Made by a program: the position numbers and the translations under genes. Positions 26,572 through 34,789 of a stretch of 64,000 nucleotides of DNA are shown here, piece by piece. This DNA comes from Niallia sp052318935 (GTDB lineage: Bacteria; Bacillota; Bacilli; Bacillales; Cytobacillaceae), in the NCBI GenBank assembly GCA_052318935.1, contig JBQRKO010000013.1; one strand, written 5' to 3'. The notes under the pieces are model-generated. The model was not told the origin of the DNA and ran no database searches. It worked only from the letters and a program-made list of their open reading frames with translations. Within the stretch, counting starts at the first letter, position 1. Every line of letters starts with the position of its first letter.

Positions 26572-26640
26572 GAGCCCGACAACCAAAGGACATAAAAATC
26601 CCTTGGTGACAGGCTCCTCCAAGTGCACTCTGTATTTTAT
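26572..26640 (-). promoter_or_regulatory. Attenuator-like leader of the antiporter gene
   Basis: On the minus strand a long stem (26616-26599 with 26590-26572, GAGCC...GGGCTC with several G-T pairs) is followed by TTTTTG and T7, a proper intrinsic terminator only 48 bp before the start codon. Just upstream, CTTGG (26623-26619) can pair with CCAAG (26606-26602) inside the 5' arm of that stem. An alternative, mutually exclusive fold is therefore possible. The known riboswitch signatures I checked by eye (fluoride, ydaO) do not fit. Confidence 0.5.
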
Positions 26641-26783
26641 TATTTATATTGTATCATATTTAGGGGCTAAAAGGGGAATTTTTTGTAATTTTTCATTTAA
26701 AGATAAAAAAGCATATATTTAGCTCAAAAGTATTAGTGAATGCTAGCAAAGGATAATAAGGAAGAAGCATAAGTAAGTTTATT

Positions 26784-27257
26784 TTATTTTTTTGCAATCT
26801 TTTTATAGATATCTTTTTGAGAAATTTCCATGAATAAATGTTGGTTTTCAATATAGTTAAAATTAAATTGACTATATAAGCCATGGGCATCCATAGTAGC
26901 CAATAATATTCTTCGTACTTCTTGAATTTCTGGATAGTTTATCATGGTATGCACTAGCCATTTACCTAAACCTAAACCTCTACATTCTGGTAATATGAAT
27001 ACATCCGCTAAATAAGCAAAAGTAGATAAATCTGTAATGATTCTTCCAAACCCTACTTGCCTCATTAACTTCTTTGAAGGATTTTCTTCTTCGAACACAC
27101 CAAAAACAATGGAATTTTCAATCGATTTATTTACTAAATGTCTAGGTATTTCTTTTGACCAATAAGCTTCATTATGTAAATAATTAAAAATCATTTCTTT
27201 GTCCAAAGAATTTTTATCAGTCTCTATTTGAAACCCTTCTACACTGTATGGACACAT
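26784..27257 (-). CDS. GNAT-family N-acetyltransferase (paralogue 2)
   Basis: 157 residues, about 87 % identical to the product of 12968-13441. It has the same acetyl-CoA loop (here PECRGLGLGKWLVH) and C-terminal HGLYSQFNF. Roughly 60 bp upstream of the start are also shared, including AAATACAATCCTA. The substrate is unknown. As both copies remain open and the changes are mostly conservative, both are probably functional. Confidence 0.85.
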   Translation of the reverse strand: MCPYSVEGFQIETDKNSLDKEMIFNYLHNEAYWSKEIPRHLVNKSIENSIVFGVFEEENPSKKLMRQVGFGRIITDLSTFAYLADVFILPECRGLGLGKWLVHTMINYPEIQEVRRILLATMDAHGLYSQFNFNYIENQHLFMEISQKDIYKKIAKK

Positions 27258-27687
27258 AAATTTTCCTCCTTAAGCAAAGTGAGCAGCCGCTTATATAAAT
27301 ACAATCCTATCATATTTAAATTGAAATAAATACCAATATCAATTTGGCAAAAATAAAATAGTAATAGTTTATGTGAGAAATAAAGTTAAGAGGTGAAATA
27401 GTAGGATTGTATATAATGCAGCATTTGATACTTCCAAATGGCCTCCTTCATTTGCATTCGTTCAAGGGAGGCACGTAAGAAATACTTAATTAAGCGACCC
27501 ATTATAAAAAGCGCAACGGCGGGGAAAAGGAGAGGCGGAGAAAAGAACTCCGTACCGCGGAAATAAAAAATATTGTAGCTCTTGTGCGAAAAGACTCAGT
27601 TTATTTGAAATGATAGGGTTCATTAAAAATATCATCCCTTTAAATGTTCATATTCTTTCTTTGTTTAGTGCTTGTCAAAAACAAAAG
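27258..27687. other. Gap without recognised gene
   Basis: The left 90 bp are the duplicated GNAT promoter region. Between about 27430 and 27600 there is a GC-richer patch (AACGGCGGGG, GTACCGCGG), but I find no ORF, hairpin family or similarity within the window. Confidence 0.4.
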
Positions 27688-27717
27688 CCCCCTACTTAAT
27701 TTTTGTTTAGTAGGGGA
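27688..27717 (-). terminator. Terminator of carbonic anhydrase gene
   Basis: CCCCTACT and AGTAGGGG around a 12-nt loop; on the minus strand it is followed by GCTTTTGTTTTTG. Confidence 0.75.
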
Positions 27718-27730
27718 GTTTCAAGTATAT

Positions 27731-28483
27731 TTATTCTTCGTGTTTTAATATTATACGTTCGTTTAATGGTTGAATGTCACGATTATTATTATTGTAATAG
27801 CTTTGGAAAGCTTCTATTTGTGCTTTTGAAACTTCTACTGGGTTTTTCATGATATACCATTCAACATTTTCTGAAAGTGGGGGAGTAGTCAATGAACCAA
27901 GGTAGTGATAATAACTTTTGTTGGAAGGAACCATTGTAGCAATATTGATTTCACCAACAGAAGTGTTTTTGTCCCCTTTTTTAATGCTATTTATCACTTT
28001 TTTAAATCCTTGGTTTTCTGCCCCTTCTTTGAAGAACACACCAATTACAGCTAGACGACCGTCTTGTGCTTTATTTACAAAATGAGCTTCAATTGGATAT
28101 TCCTTACCATCAATTTTATGCTCACTAGGTGCATGAAAATGGAATTGTGTTAAATCAAAGTTGCGACCATCGATTTTTGCTGTCCCATTAACGTCTACTT
28201 GGATACTGTGGCCATTGTCCACTTCATCAAGTACAGCACTATTATAGTTAAGTTCGATTGCTCCACTGTCTTTCATTTTCTGTGTCTTAGTTGTGTCAAT
28301 GTCGATTGGTGATTGTGTATCGCCTGATTCAAACTCCCAATTTTTTTGATCTTTGTAATTCACTTCATGTGCAGCAGTTTTCTTTTCTTCTTTTTCTTTT
28401 GTGTCTGTTGAAGTCATGTTACTACATCCTGTGATAAGTAGGGAAGATGTCAGTAAACATATCCATATAAATTTTACTTTCAT
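27731..28483 (-). CDS. Alpha-carbonic anhydrase, lipoprotein
   Basis: 250 residues. The lipoprotein signal ends in LLITGC (lipobox), so the mature enzyme is lipid-anchored outside the membrane. The alpha-CA fold is shown by WEFESGDTQSPIDID, the zinc histidines in FHFHAPSEH and EAHFV, and YLGSLTTPPLSENVEWYI. It interconverts CO2 and bicarbonate. The start at 28483 follows AGAGG; the longer frame upstream reads as unrelated residues. It is a single gene. Confidence 0.93.
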   Translation of the reverse strand: MKVKFIWICLLTSSLLITGCSNMTSTDTKEKEEKKTAAHEVNYKDQKNWEFESGDTQSPIDIDTTKTQKMKDSGAIELNYNSAVLDEVDNGHSIQVDVNGTAKIDGRNFDLTQFHFHAPSEHKIDGKEYPIEAHFVNKAQDGRLAVIGVFFKEGAENQGFKKVINSIKKGDKNTSVGEINIATMVPSNKSYYHYLGSLTTPPLSENVEWYIMKNPVEVSKAQIEAFQSYYNNNNRDIQPLNERIILKHEE

Positions 28484-28696
28484 GTTAAAGCCTCTTTTCT
28501 TAAAGATGATGATAGTATACTCTTTAGCAATAATTGTCACAATATGTTAATGTGAAATTAGGCCAAAAGATCCCCACACCTTCTAAAAACGCAATCATTT
28601 CCATGATGTCACTATAAATAGCGTTTTTTGAATAATTTTCCTTAGCTTGATGAGCATGGGGTTGGAGCATTCATTGGTAATAGGCATAGAGATTTT

Positions 28697-28778
28697 TGAC
28701 CAGTCCCTAATTTAGTAGTTCTACGTCAATAATCTCTACTTTACCGGGATCTTTTGAACTTACTACTGCAGATTTCAT
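28697..28778 (-). pseudogene. 5' fragment of a duplicated alcohol dehydrogenase gene
   Basis: The first ~28 codons of an adhP-like gene, nearly identical to the intact gene at 31473-32495 (KSAVVSSKD-GKVEIIDVEL). One base is missing after GTAGAACTAC, so the frame breaks, and homology stops at GACCAGTCCC. The duplicated DNA continues upstream through the ribosome site and promoter to about 28895, where repeat A begins. Confidence 0.75.
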
Positions 28779-28805
28779 GATAAACCCTCCTCTGAAGTTA
28801 AAAAA

Positions 28806-28822
28806 TGTGATATATTTCACAA
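28806..28822 (-). promoter_or_regulatory. Rex-like box in duplicated adh promoter
   Basis: TGTGATATATTTCACAA, which read on the minus strand is TTGTGAAATATATCACA. This is close to the Rex operator TTGTGAA-n4-TTCACAA. It now controls only the broken adh fragment. Confidence 0.5.
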
Positions 28823-28898
28823 TTTAATTATATAACTTTTTCCAAATAAACAACCCATATCCTAAATTGTTCAAAATTCTTTAACAAAACGGTTAGAA

Positions 28899-29000
28899 GG
28901 GTCGGACCCAATGTCATCAATCTAAACTTCAAAAAACAGGGGAATATGTAACTAAATAGGAAGTAAGGGTTTCCGTTCTGTTCTCCGAGGCTTCAAACAA
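28899..29000 (+). repeat. Repeat A, partial copy lacking the GC-rich core
   Basis: Starts GGGTCGGACCCAATGTCATCAATC and follows the other A copies through AAGGGTTTCCGTTCTGTTCTCCGAGGCTT. It then jumps directly to CAAACAAA. The ~110-bp GC-rich core present in the copies at 33680 and 40326 is absent, and so is the right end. Confidence 0.65.
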
Positions 29001-29116
29001 ACATTACTCTATCTTATATTTCCACTTATTGGTGCTGGGTTTATTGGTTGGCTGTTAACCCTTTAGTGCAGCAGCTAACTCTATGTATTAAATCAATTTT
29101 ATGAAAAAAGTATATT

Positions 29117-29554
29117 TTATCCTTTAAATCTAGTTAGTTTTATATTTTCATCGTTCTCTTTTTTTTCTTTTTTTACAGAGTGGCCAATTGCAAAGCGTAA
29201 TAGTCTTAGCGCAATATAAAATCCAAAAAACATAAGAAATCCATAAATGCCGACTACTGCATCAGCAAATTCCATATTGCCTCTACCTGTTATCCCTTGC
29301 TGTATTTCTATCGCAAATACTAAAACTAAAATTAACGTAAAAGTATAAATAAAGGAAATGCTTGTAATACTCCATTTTGCCAACTTTTTAAAAATAGCAT
29401 GAACGATAAAAAAAGAAATGATTCCAATTACTCCAATTATCCATAGATGCAGATCCTTATCTGTAGCCTCCCAACCAATTCGAACTGCTATTTTCATAAT
29501 CACATCATGCATAATATTTACTATTTCTGAAATAATCTTAATTATTTCTCTCAT
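29117..29554 (-). CDS. Small membrane protein of unknown function
   Basis: 145 residues with three hydrophobic segments (LWIIGVIGIISFFIVHAIF, ISFIYTFTLILVLVFAI, VVGIYGFLMFFGFYIALRLL) and a charged KKEKKEN tail. I do not recognise the family. The start codon lies only five bases after the right end of IscB element copy 1, so its native upstream region has been replaced by the element; see the finding on the element 3' hairpin. Confidence 0.6.
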   Translation of the reverse strand: MREIIKIISEIVNIMHDVIMKIAVRIGWEATDKDLHLWIIGVIGIISFFIVHAIFKKLAKWSITSISFIYTFTLILVLVFAIEIQQGITGRGNMEFADAVVGIYGFLMFFGFYIALRLLRFAIGHSVKKEKKENDENIKLTRFKG

Positions 29555-29559
29555 ATTAA

Positions 29560-31180
29560 CCTGGTCATATTAAAGTATAACAATTAATACCAAAACGTAT
29601 TAAATTGACCAGGATTCACCTCCTTTTTCCGTGTTTTAATACCAATAAATTTTGTTGAATCTCCAAATTAATTTTAAAGGTTTTATCCCATATCTTTTCA
29701 GAATCTGCCCATCTATTGTTGTCATATTAAACTGTTTTCTTTCTGGGTATAAAGCGGTTATAAATCCAACATATTTTTCGCCATTTCTTTTGGTATAACA
29801 AACATAATCTCGATGCTTAAAACCTTCTACTTCTTTTGTTTTAGCTTGCTCTTTCTACGCATTGGTTTTATTACCCAGTCCTTTATTTCACACTTAGCCT
29901 TAGTGACCTCTAAATTTGTTGTAACAATGGCATCATTGCTGTGACTCTTTTCAATATTCCAATCAATCCGTTTATTCGCTGTGTCTCCTCCTGTTGTGAG
30001 GGTTAAAGGAGCCACCTTTTTTAATTCTTTCCGCAAATGCTTTTTCCCTTGCATCACATGCATAGCCGCTTTATAATCAATCTTTTTTCCATCAATGAGG
30101 GCATAAAATCGTTCGGCATGGTTCATTTCTTCCCCGTTAATCTGGTTATGGCAGGAGCTGCACAAAGTAATGAGATTTAAAATTGAATCCGCTCCTTTTA
30201 AACGTCTCGGTGTAATATGATGAACCTCTAATCTGCAATCGTTTTTCCCACAGCTTTGACATGTATACTGATCACGCATGAGGGCAGCGATCCGTAAACG
30301 TTCATCTAAACGGTTTGATTTTTGATAGTGCCATCGATATAGTTTTTTTCCTTCTCTTAATGCCCGAATATCGATTTGCACATCCTCTAAATAAATATGA
30401 TCTATTTGGCACCATTGTGTTAATTTTTTGATGACACGAAGTGTGGCTTCTTTCTTTTGTTTAATACTAGGGGGGATTCTTCCTTTTCTTTTCGATACAC
30501 AGCGATTATCGAATCGTTTTTTTCGATATTTTTTATGCGATCTTCTGTATTTTCGATGACCTCTCCTTACATCTATTTTGTCTTTGACATCTTGTCTATG
30601 CTCGATCGTCCCTTTAAACACTGGTTTGTTTTTGGTTGCACAATCTTGAACCAAAGCAATTCCTGTATACTTAGCTCCATCATCAATGCCTAGTGTAATC
30701 GGTGTTTTATCTATTTCCCCAAGTGGAATCTCTTTTAATAATTGAATCACCATTGGAAACTTATTGACTAGTTTCGCTCGATTTTTTCGAATTAAGTACC
30801 AGCCTTTGTTTTCTTTTGTCGGGCTCAAACGTTGACCGTTTAAGTCTAGTACAAAGCAATAAGAAGTCATCTCTGACCAACCTCCAAAAGGGTATTTTCC
30901 TTCTTGCTAAAGTCAAAGGGCGGACATGTGTTTTTGGTGTTTCGCTTCCATAACCTATGGCTAGCTTTCTTCCTCAACACTCACAGATCAGGAGACTGAA
31001 AGAACATCTCACCGGATACATTCCGTCAGGTGTGTTTTTACCGAACCCCTTCAACGTAGTTCATCGTGCTATCTTTCTTTCGAGAGACTACACTCACTTA
31101 AGCTGGAAAGCAATCAACCCTCCATAACCAAACCAAATGTTACGATTTGTTATGGTTTAATAATAGCTGTTGATAGCTCC
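29560..31180 (-). mobile_element. IscB element, copy 1 (about 1.62 kb)
   Basis: The unit is bounded by sequence shared with 61575-63195. The 5' end is GGAGCTATCAACAGCT (at 31180, minus strand), and the 3' end is the hairpin CCTGGTCA...TGACCAGG (29611-29560). It holds a ~310-nt candidate omega RNA segment, iscB and a 3' non-coding tail. There is no TnpA transposase, so it is non-autonomous or immobile now. The flanks differ from those of copy 2. Confidence 0.8.
29827..30870 (-). CDS. iscB: IscB RNA-guided nuclease, C-terminally frameshifted
   Basis: 347 residues. The PLMP-type N-terminal domain (about 1-50) is followed by RuvC-I with D63 (LGIDDGAKYTGIAL) and an arginine-rich bridge helix (101-123). 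RuvC-II has E162 (IYLEDVQID). The HNH domain has zinc cysteines C204/C207 and C237/C240 and VHHITPRR (H217/H218). RuvC-III is KSHSNDAIV (H310, D313). Compared with copy 2, one A is lost in AGCAAAGC, so the frame ends at 29827. The remaining ~70 codons (GFKHRDYVCYTKRNGEKYVGF onward, to 29636) continue in another frame. All catalytic residues remain; the C-terminal target-interaction domain is lost. TTGGAGG precedes the ATG. Confidence 0.88.
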   Translation of the reverse strand: MTSYCFVLDLNGQRLSPTKENKGWYLIRKNRAKLVNKFPMVIQLLKEIPLGEIDKTPITLGIDDGAKYTGIALVQDCATKNKPVFKGTIEHRQDVKDKIDVRRGHRKYRRSHKKYRKKRFDNRCVSKRKGRIPPSIKQKKEATLRVIKKLTQWCQIDHIYLEDVQIDIRALREGKKLYRWHYQKSNRLDERLRIAALMRDQYTCQSCGKNDCRLEVHHITPRRLKGADSILNLITLCSSCHNQINGEEMNHAERFYALIDGKKIDYKAAMHVMQGKKHLRKELKKVAPLTLTTGGDTANKRIDWNIEKSHSNDAIVTTNLEVTKAKCEIKDWVIKPMRRKSKLKQKK

Positions 31181-31196
31181 TTTAAACCGTTGATTA
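30871..31196 (-). ncRNA. Candidate omega RNA of IscB copy 1, with 5' guide
   Basis: About 310 nt directly upstream of iscB, almost identical to 61575-61883 although non-coding. It has many possible stems, for example CTCTCGAAAG and AACACACCTGACGGAATG. In known IscB systems the omega RNA lies here, and its first ~16 nt, from outside the element, are the guide. The guide candidate would be TAATCAACGGTTTAAA (31196-31181). The assignment is by position and conservation; no structure was computed. Confidence 0.65.
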
Positions 31197-31403
31197 ATTA
31201 TTGATTCATCCTTAGTTGTCAGTGAAAATTTAGGCTAGTTTTTTATATCATATCAAACAAGCGACATTTAGACAGTCTCGAAAAGGGGCCAAAGGACAAA
31301 ATAGAGGTGAATATCCATTGAAGATGGACATTTTGTTATTGATGCGGTTACTGCAGTGTATGGAAATAGGGGGCTATGTATGAAGCGGGTCTCTCTAAAC
31401 AGA

Positions 31404-31447
31404 AAATAATAACCGACTCCAAGATCAAAGGATGACGGTTATTATTT
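31404..31447 (-). terminator. Terminator of adhP
   Basis: AAATAATAACCG and CGGTTATTATTT around a loop, followed by T-rich sequence on the minus strand. Confidence 0.75.
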
Positions 31448-31472
31448 ATCATAGGTGGTGACGGATGGGGGG

Positions 31473-32495
31473 TTAGATTTTATGCAGATCTATCACCATA
31501 CGTCCATTTATTTTTCCTGCTTCCATTTCTTCAAAAATATCATTTATTTCATGTAGACATCTAGTTTGTACAATTGGAACTACTTTTCCTTCTGCACCAA
31601 ACTGGAAAGCTTCCTCTAAGTCTTTCCTTGTCCCCACTAAAGATCCTACTATTTGAATTCCATCTAGCACTGTTTTCACAATTTCTAGATCCATCGTTTC
31701 TGGTGGCAATCCAACAGCGACTACTTTAGATGCCGCACGGACAGAGTTTACAGCCTCGTTAAACGCTACTTTTGAAACTGCTGTAACTACCGCCGCATGT
31801 GATCCTCCTACTTTTTCTTGAATCCACTCACCTGCATCCCCATCTTTTAGAGGGTTGCAAACAAGGTCTGCACCTATATTTTTTGCTAGTTCTAATTTAT
31901 CGTCATTAATATCTATCGCAATCACTTTTGCATTAAATACATTTTTCGCATATTGAATAGCAAGGTTGCCTAATCCACCGCAGCCATAAATCGCAATCCA
32001 TTGGCCCGGTTTAATATCAGAAACTTTAATGGCTTTATAACATGTTACACCAGCACAGGTTATACTGCTTGCTTGAGCAGGGTCTAATCCATCAGGTACT
32101 TTGACAGCATAGTCAGCGGCTACGATGCATTGTTGTGCCATTGCACCATCTACAGTAAATCCGGCATTTTTTACACTTCTGCAAAAGGTTTCTCTACCTG
32201 TCAGACAATATTCACAAGTGCCACATCCTTCATAGAACCAAGCGACGCTAACACGATCTCCAACTTTTAAGCTTGTGACATCATCTGCAATTTCTTTTAC
32301 AATGCCAATGCCCTCATGTCCAGGAATTCGGCCCGGTACTTCTCCAAAATCACCCTTTACTACATGTAAATCTGTGTGGCAAACACCACAATATTCAATA
32401 TCAACTAATGCTTGACCAGTCCCTAATTTAGGTAGTTCTACGTCAATAATATCCACTTTACCACGATTTTTTGAACTTACTACTGCTGCCTTCAT
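31473..32495 (-). CDS. adhP: Zinc-dependent alcohol dehydrogenase AdhP/AdhA
   Basis: 340 residues, medium-chain dehydrogenase. The catalytic zinc site is CGVCHTD with GHEGIGIV. The structural zinc cysteines are in CGTCEYCLTGRETFC, and the NAD-binding Rossmann motif is GCGGLGNLAIQ. It interconverts primary alcohols and aldehydes with NAD(H). The start at 32495 is preceded by AGGAGGGTTTATG. A Rex-like box lies 28 bp upstream, suggesting control by the NADH/NAD ratio. It could reduce acetaldehyde from ethanolamine, but nothing links the loci directly. Confidence 0.93.
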   Translation of the reverse strand: MKAAVVSSKNRGKVDIIDVELPKLGTGQALVDIEYCGVCHTDLHVVKGDFGEVPGRIPGHEGIGIVKEIADDVTSLKVGDRVSVAWFYEGCGTCEYCLTGRETFCRSVKNAGFTVDGAMAQQCIVAADYAVKVPDGLDPAQASSITCAGVTCYKAIKVSDIKPGQWIAIYGCGGLGNLAIQYAKNVFNAKVIAIDINDDKLELAKNIGADLVCNPLKDGDAGEWIQEKVGGSHAAVVTAVSKVAFNEAVNSVRAASKVVAVGLPPETMDLEIVKTVLDGIQIVGSLVGTRKDLEEAFQFGAEGKVVPIVQTRCLHEINDIFEEMEAGKINGRMVIDLHKI

Positions 32496-32522
32496 CATAA
32501 ACCCTCCTCTGAAGATAAAATA

Positions 32523-32539
32523 TGTGAATAGTTTCACAA
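32523..32539 (-). promoter_or_regulatory. Rex-like box upstream of adhP
   Basis: TGTGAA-TAGT-TTCACAA is a palindrome matching the Rex operator pattern. It is also kept in the duplicated promoter at 28806. Confidence 0.6.
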
Positions 32540-32827
32540 ATTAATTATATATCCTTTTTTTAAATACACAATCCATATCCTAAATTGTTCAAAATTCTTT
32601 AACAAAGCGGTTAGAACGTAAAAAAAGATGATAAATATTTCTTTTGAGGCAGCTCTTTTTACCTTTCATTTTGTCTCTTTTTGTTGCAATTTGTCCTAAA
32701 GAAAAAAGCTGTATGGAGAAAATATATAGTAGAATAGTTATGTAATAGTTTTTGGCAAATGTCCGCAATGGCAGGGGAAGATAAGGGAGAATCGTGCCCT
32801 TAAATTTAAAGTAAGGGGAGAAAAAGG

Positions 32828-33676
32828 TTGGATAAAACACAATTTCCTATATTTAAATTACAGGAGAAGCATACTAATTCATGGTTTTGTATTGCTCCAA
32901 AACGTGGAGGCATTGTTACTAGTATTGGCATAAGCGGTGAAGAGGTACTTTATTTAAATGAAGAAACTTTCCACAATAGCGAAAGTAATGTGCGTGGCGG
33001 TATACCTATTCTTTTTCCTATTTGTGATCGTCTAAAAGATGAAACATATACGTTGAATGATAAGGAATATAAGATGAAGAATCATGGTTTTGCTAGGAAT
33101 TTGCCTTGGTCTGTTGAAAAAATAGACGAGGATAATAGTGCCATTACGCTTGTACTAGAGAGCAATGCCTATACAAAGCAGCAATATCCATTTGATTTCA
33201 AATTAACATTTGAATTTGTTTTAGAAGATGGAGTATTTATCATAAAACAAAGTTATCACAATAAATCAGACGAAAAGCTGCCCTTTTATGCAGGTTTCCA
33301 CCCATATTTTAAAGCAGTTAACAAAAACTTATATTATCAATCAGATACTAAAACGTATTTAGATGTAAACGATGGAAAGACAAAGTCTGTTAACGGTTCG
33401 TTAGATTTAACAGATACAATAGAATCGCTTATTTTATTAGACAGCCAGCAGAAAAGCATTGGTTTTCCATTTAGTAAGGATAAGGAGCTTCTAATTGAAT
33501 ATGGAGAAGTATTTAAATATGTCACGCTTTGGTCAGAGCCAGGCAAACCATTTATTTGTGTAGAGCCGTGGATGGCAAAACCTAACGCTTTTAATACAAA
33601 GGAAGATGTGCAATACATACAACCGAATGAAACGTTGCATACTTTTTTCAAAATAAGTTTAAAGGATATAGATTAA
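32828..33676 (+). CDS. Aldose 1-epimerase family protein
   Basis: 282 residues, galactose-mutarotase-like beta-sandwich. IAPKRGGIVTSIGISGEEVLYLN, NVRGGIPILFPICDRL, KNHGFARNLPW, FYAGFHPYF and CVEPWMAKPNAF are the conserved blocks, with catalytic His in NHGF and GFHPYF. It interconverts the anomers of an aldose or sugar phosphate; the exact sugar is unknown. The TTG start follows AAGGGGAG. It is a single gene, ending four bases before repeat A. Confidence 0.85.
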   Translation: MDKTQFPIFKLQEKHTNSWFCIAPKRGGIVTSIGISGEEVLYLNEETFHNSESNVRGGIPILFPICDRLKDETYTLNDKEYKMKNHGFARNLPWSVEKIDEDNSAITLVLESNAYTKQQYPFDFKLTFEFVLEDGVFIIKQSYHNKSDEKLPFYAGFHPYFKAVNKNLYYQSDTKTYLDVNDGKTKSVNGSLDLTDTIESLILLDSQQKSIGFPFSKDKELLIEYGEVFKYVTLWSEPGKPFICVEPWMAKPNAFNTKEDVQYIQPNETLHTFFKISLKDID

Positions 33677-33679
33677 AAA

Positions 33680-33945
33680 GGGGTCAGTCCCAATGTCATC
33701 AATCTAAGTTACAAAAAACAGGAAAATATGTGGCTAATTAGGAAGTAAGGGTTTCCGTTCTGTTCTCAGAGGCTTACCGCTCGCTTTCCACGGGGCGAGA
33801 GCCGAGCCTCCTCGTCGCTTTGCTCCTGTGGGGTCTCGTCTTTCTCGCTAATCCCGTAGGAGTCGAGCGGACACCTCTCCAAACAAATATATCTCATAGT
33901 TTACAATTTATAGAATCTTAAGTTGATGACATTGGGTTAGACCCC
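33680..33945 (+). repeat. Repeat A, complete copy with GC-rich core
   Basis: 266 bp. The ends are inverted: GGGGTCAGTCCCAATGTCATCAATCT at the left and AGTTGATGACATTGGGTTAGACCCC at the right. Inside (about 33768-33882) lies a family-B core (CGCTTTCCACGGGG...GAGCCTCCTCGTCGC...GTAGGAGTCGAGCGG). The layout resembles a MITE with no coding capacity. The right end abuts the truncated ComM-like gene. Confidence 0.75.
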
Positions 33946-34620
33946 ATAAGGCCAGGAGAAATATCTTTAGCTCACCGAGGTGTTTTGTTTCTAGATGAAA
34001 TGGCTGAGTTCTCTAAGAAAACATTAGAAATGTTAAGACAACCAATTGAAACAGGAAAGGTAACCATAAGTCGAGTACGTTCCACTGTAACATATCCTGC
34101 TTCTTTTCTGTTGATTGGTGCTATGAACCTTTGTCCATGTGGATATTTAGGATCAAAATCCCATTACTGTAGTTGTACTTCTAAGCAAATTACATCTTAT
34201 CAAAATCGTATTTCTGGACCTATCCGTGACAGATTTGATATTTCTCTTAGCTTACAATCTATTCCTATCGAAAAAAATACTGAATTGGTTCGTGAATCTT
34301 CCGATGAGATTAGAAAGAGAGTCATTTTAGCACGGGAACGACAATACGAGAGATATGGCAGCGAGATATGCAATGGCAGAATTTCCTATGAAACCCTTAT
34401 GAAAACAAATAATTTTTCAGAAAAAATAAAGCATATGATTAAACAAATGACGCTGAAAAAGAAATGGAGTAACCGAGTTCAAATTAAAATTATTCGTATC
34501 GTACGAACTATATCAGATCTGAAAGGAGAACAACAACTATCAGAAGAAACACTATGGGAATCGATGTCCCTAAGCAGAACACAGGATGAACAACTAATAA
34601 AAAGGAGAAACAAAGGATAA
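33946..34620 (+). pseudogene. C-terminal half of a ComM/YifB-like Mg-chelatase AAA+ protein
   Basis: An open frame enters directly from the repeat border (PGEISLAHRGVLFLDEMAEF, Walker B at FLDEMAE) and runs for about 220 residues to TAA. MNLCPCGYLG and RISGPIRDRFDISL are family landmarks. The N-terminal ~280 residues, including Walker A, are missing. ComM-type proteins are ~500-residue helicases used in natural transformation. This fragment cannot bind ATP and is a pseudogene; the first internal ATG is at 33985. Confidence 0.85.
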
Positions 34621-34789
34621 GAGAGTCTTAATCCTCCGATTCTATTCAATAAATTACTCGATGTTCCAATTACAGTCCCTCATTGCAAATCCAAAAAATC
34701 CACTAAATTTTGAAAGAATAAATAGACGAATGTCGATTTTTGCAATAAAATGGAATAATAATACATTCTGATGAGAAAGTGAGAGCTGT

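Noticed and set aside
26572..26640. Fluoride or c-di-AMP (ydaO) riboswitch before the antiporter
   Set aside because: The leader is too short and lacks the conserved core of either class. Only an attenuator-like hairpin can be supported.
29560..31180. Autonomous IS200/IS605 element
   Set aside because: No TnpA Y1 transposase gene is present in either copy, and the outer flanks do not share an obvious target tetranucleotide.
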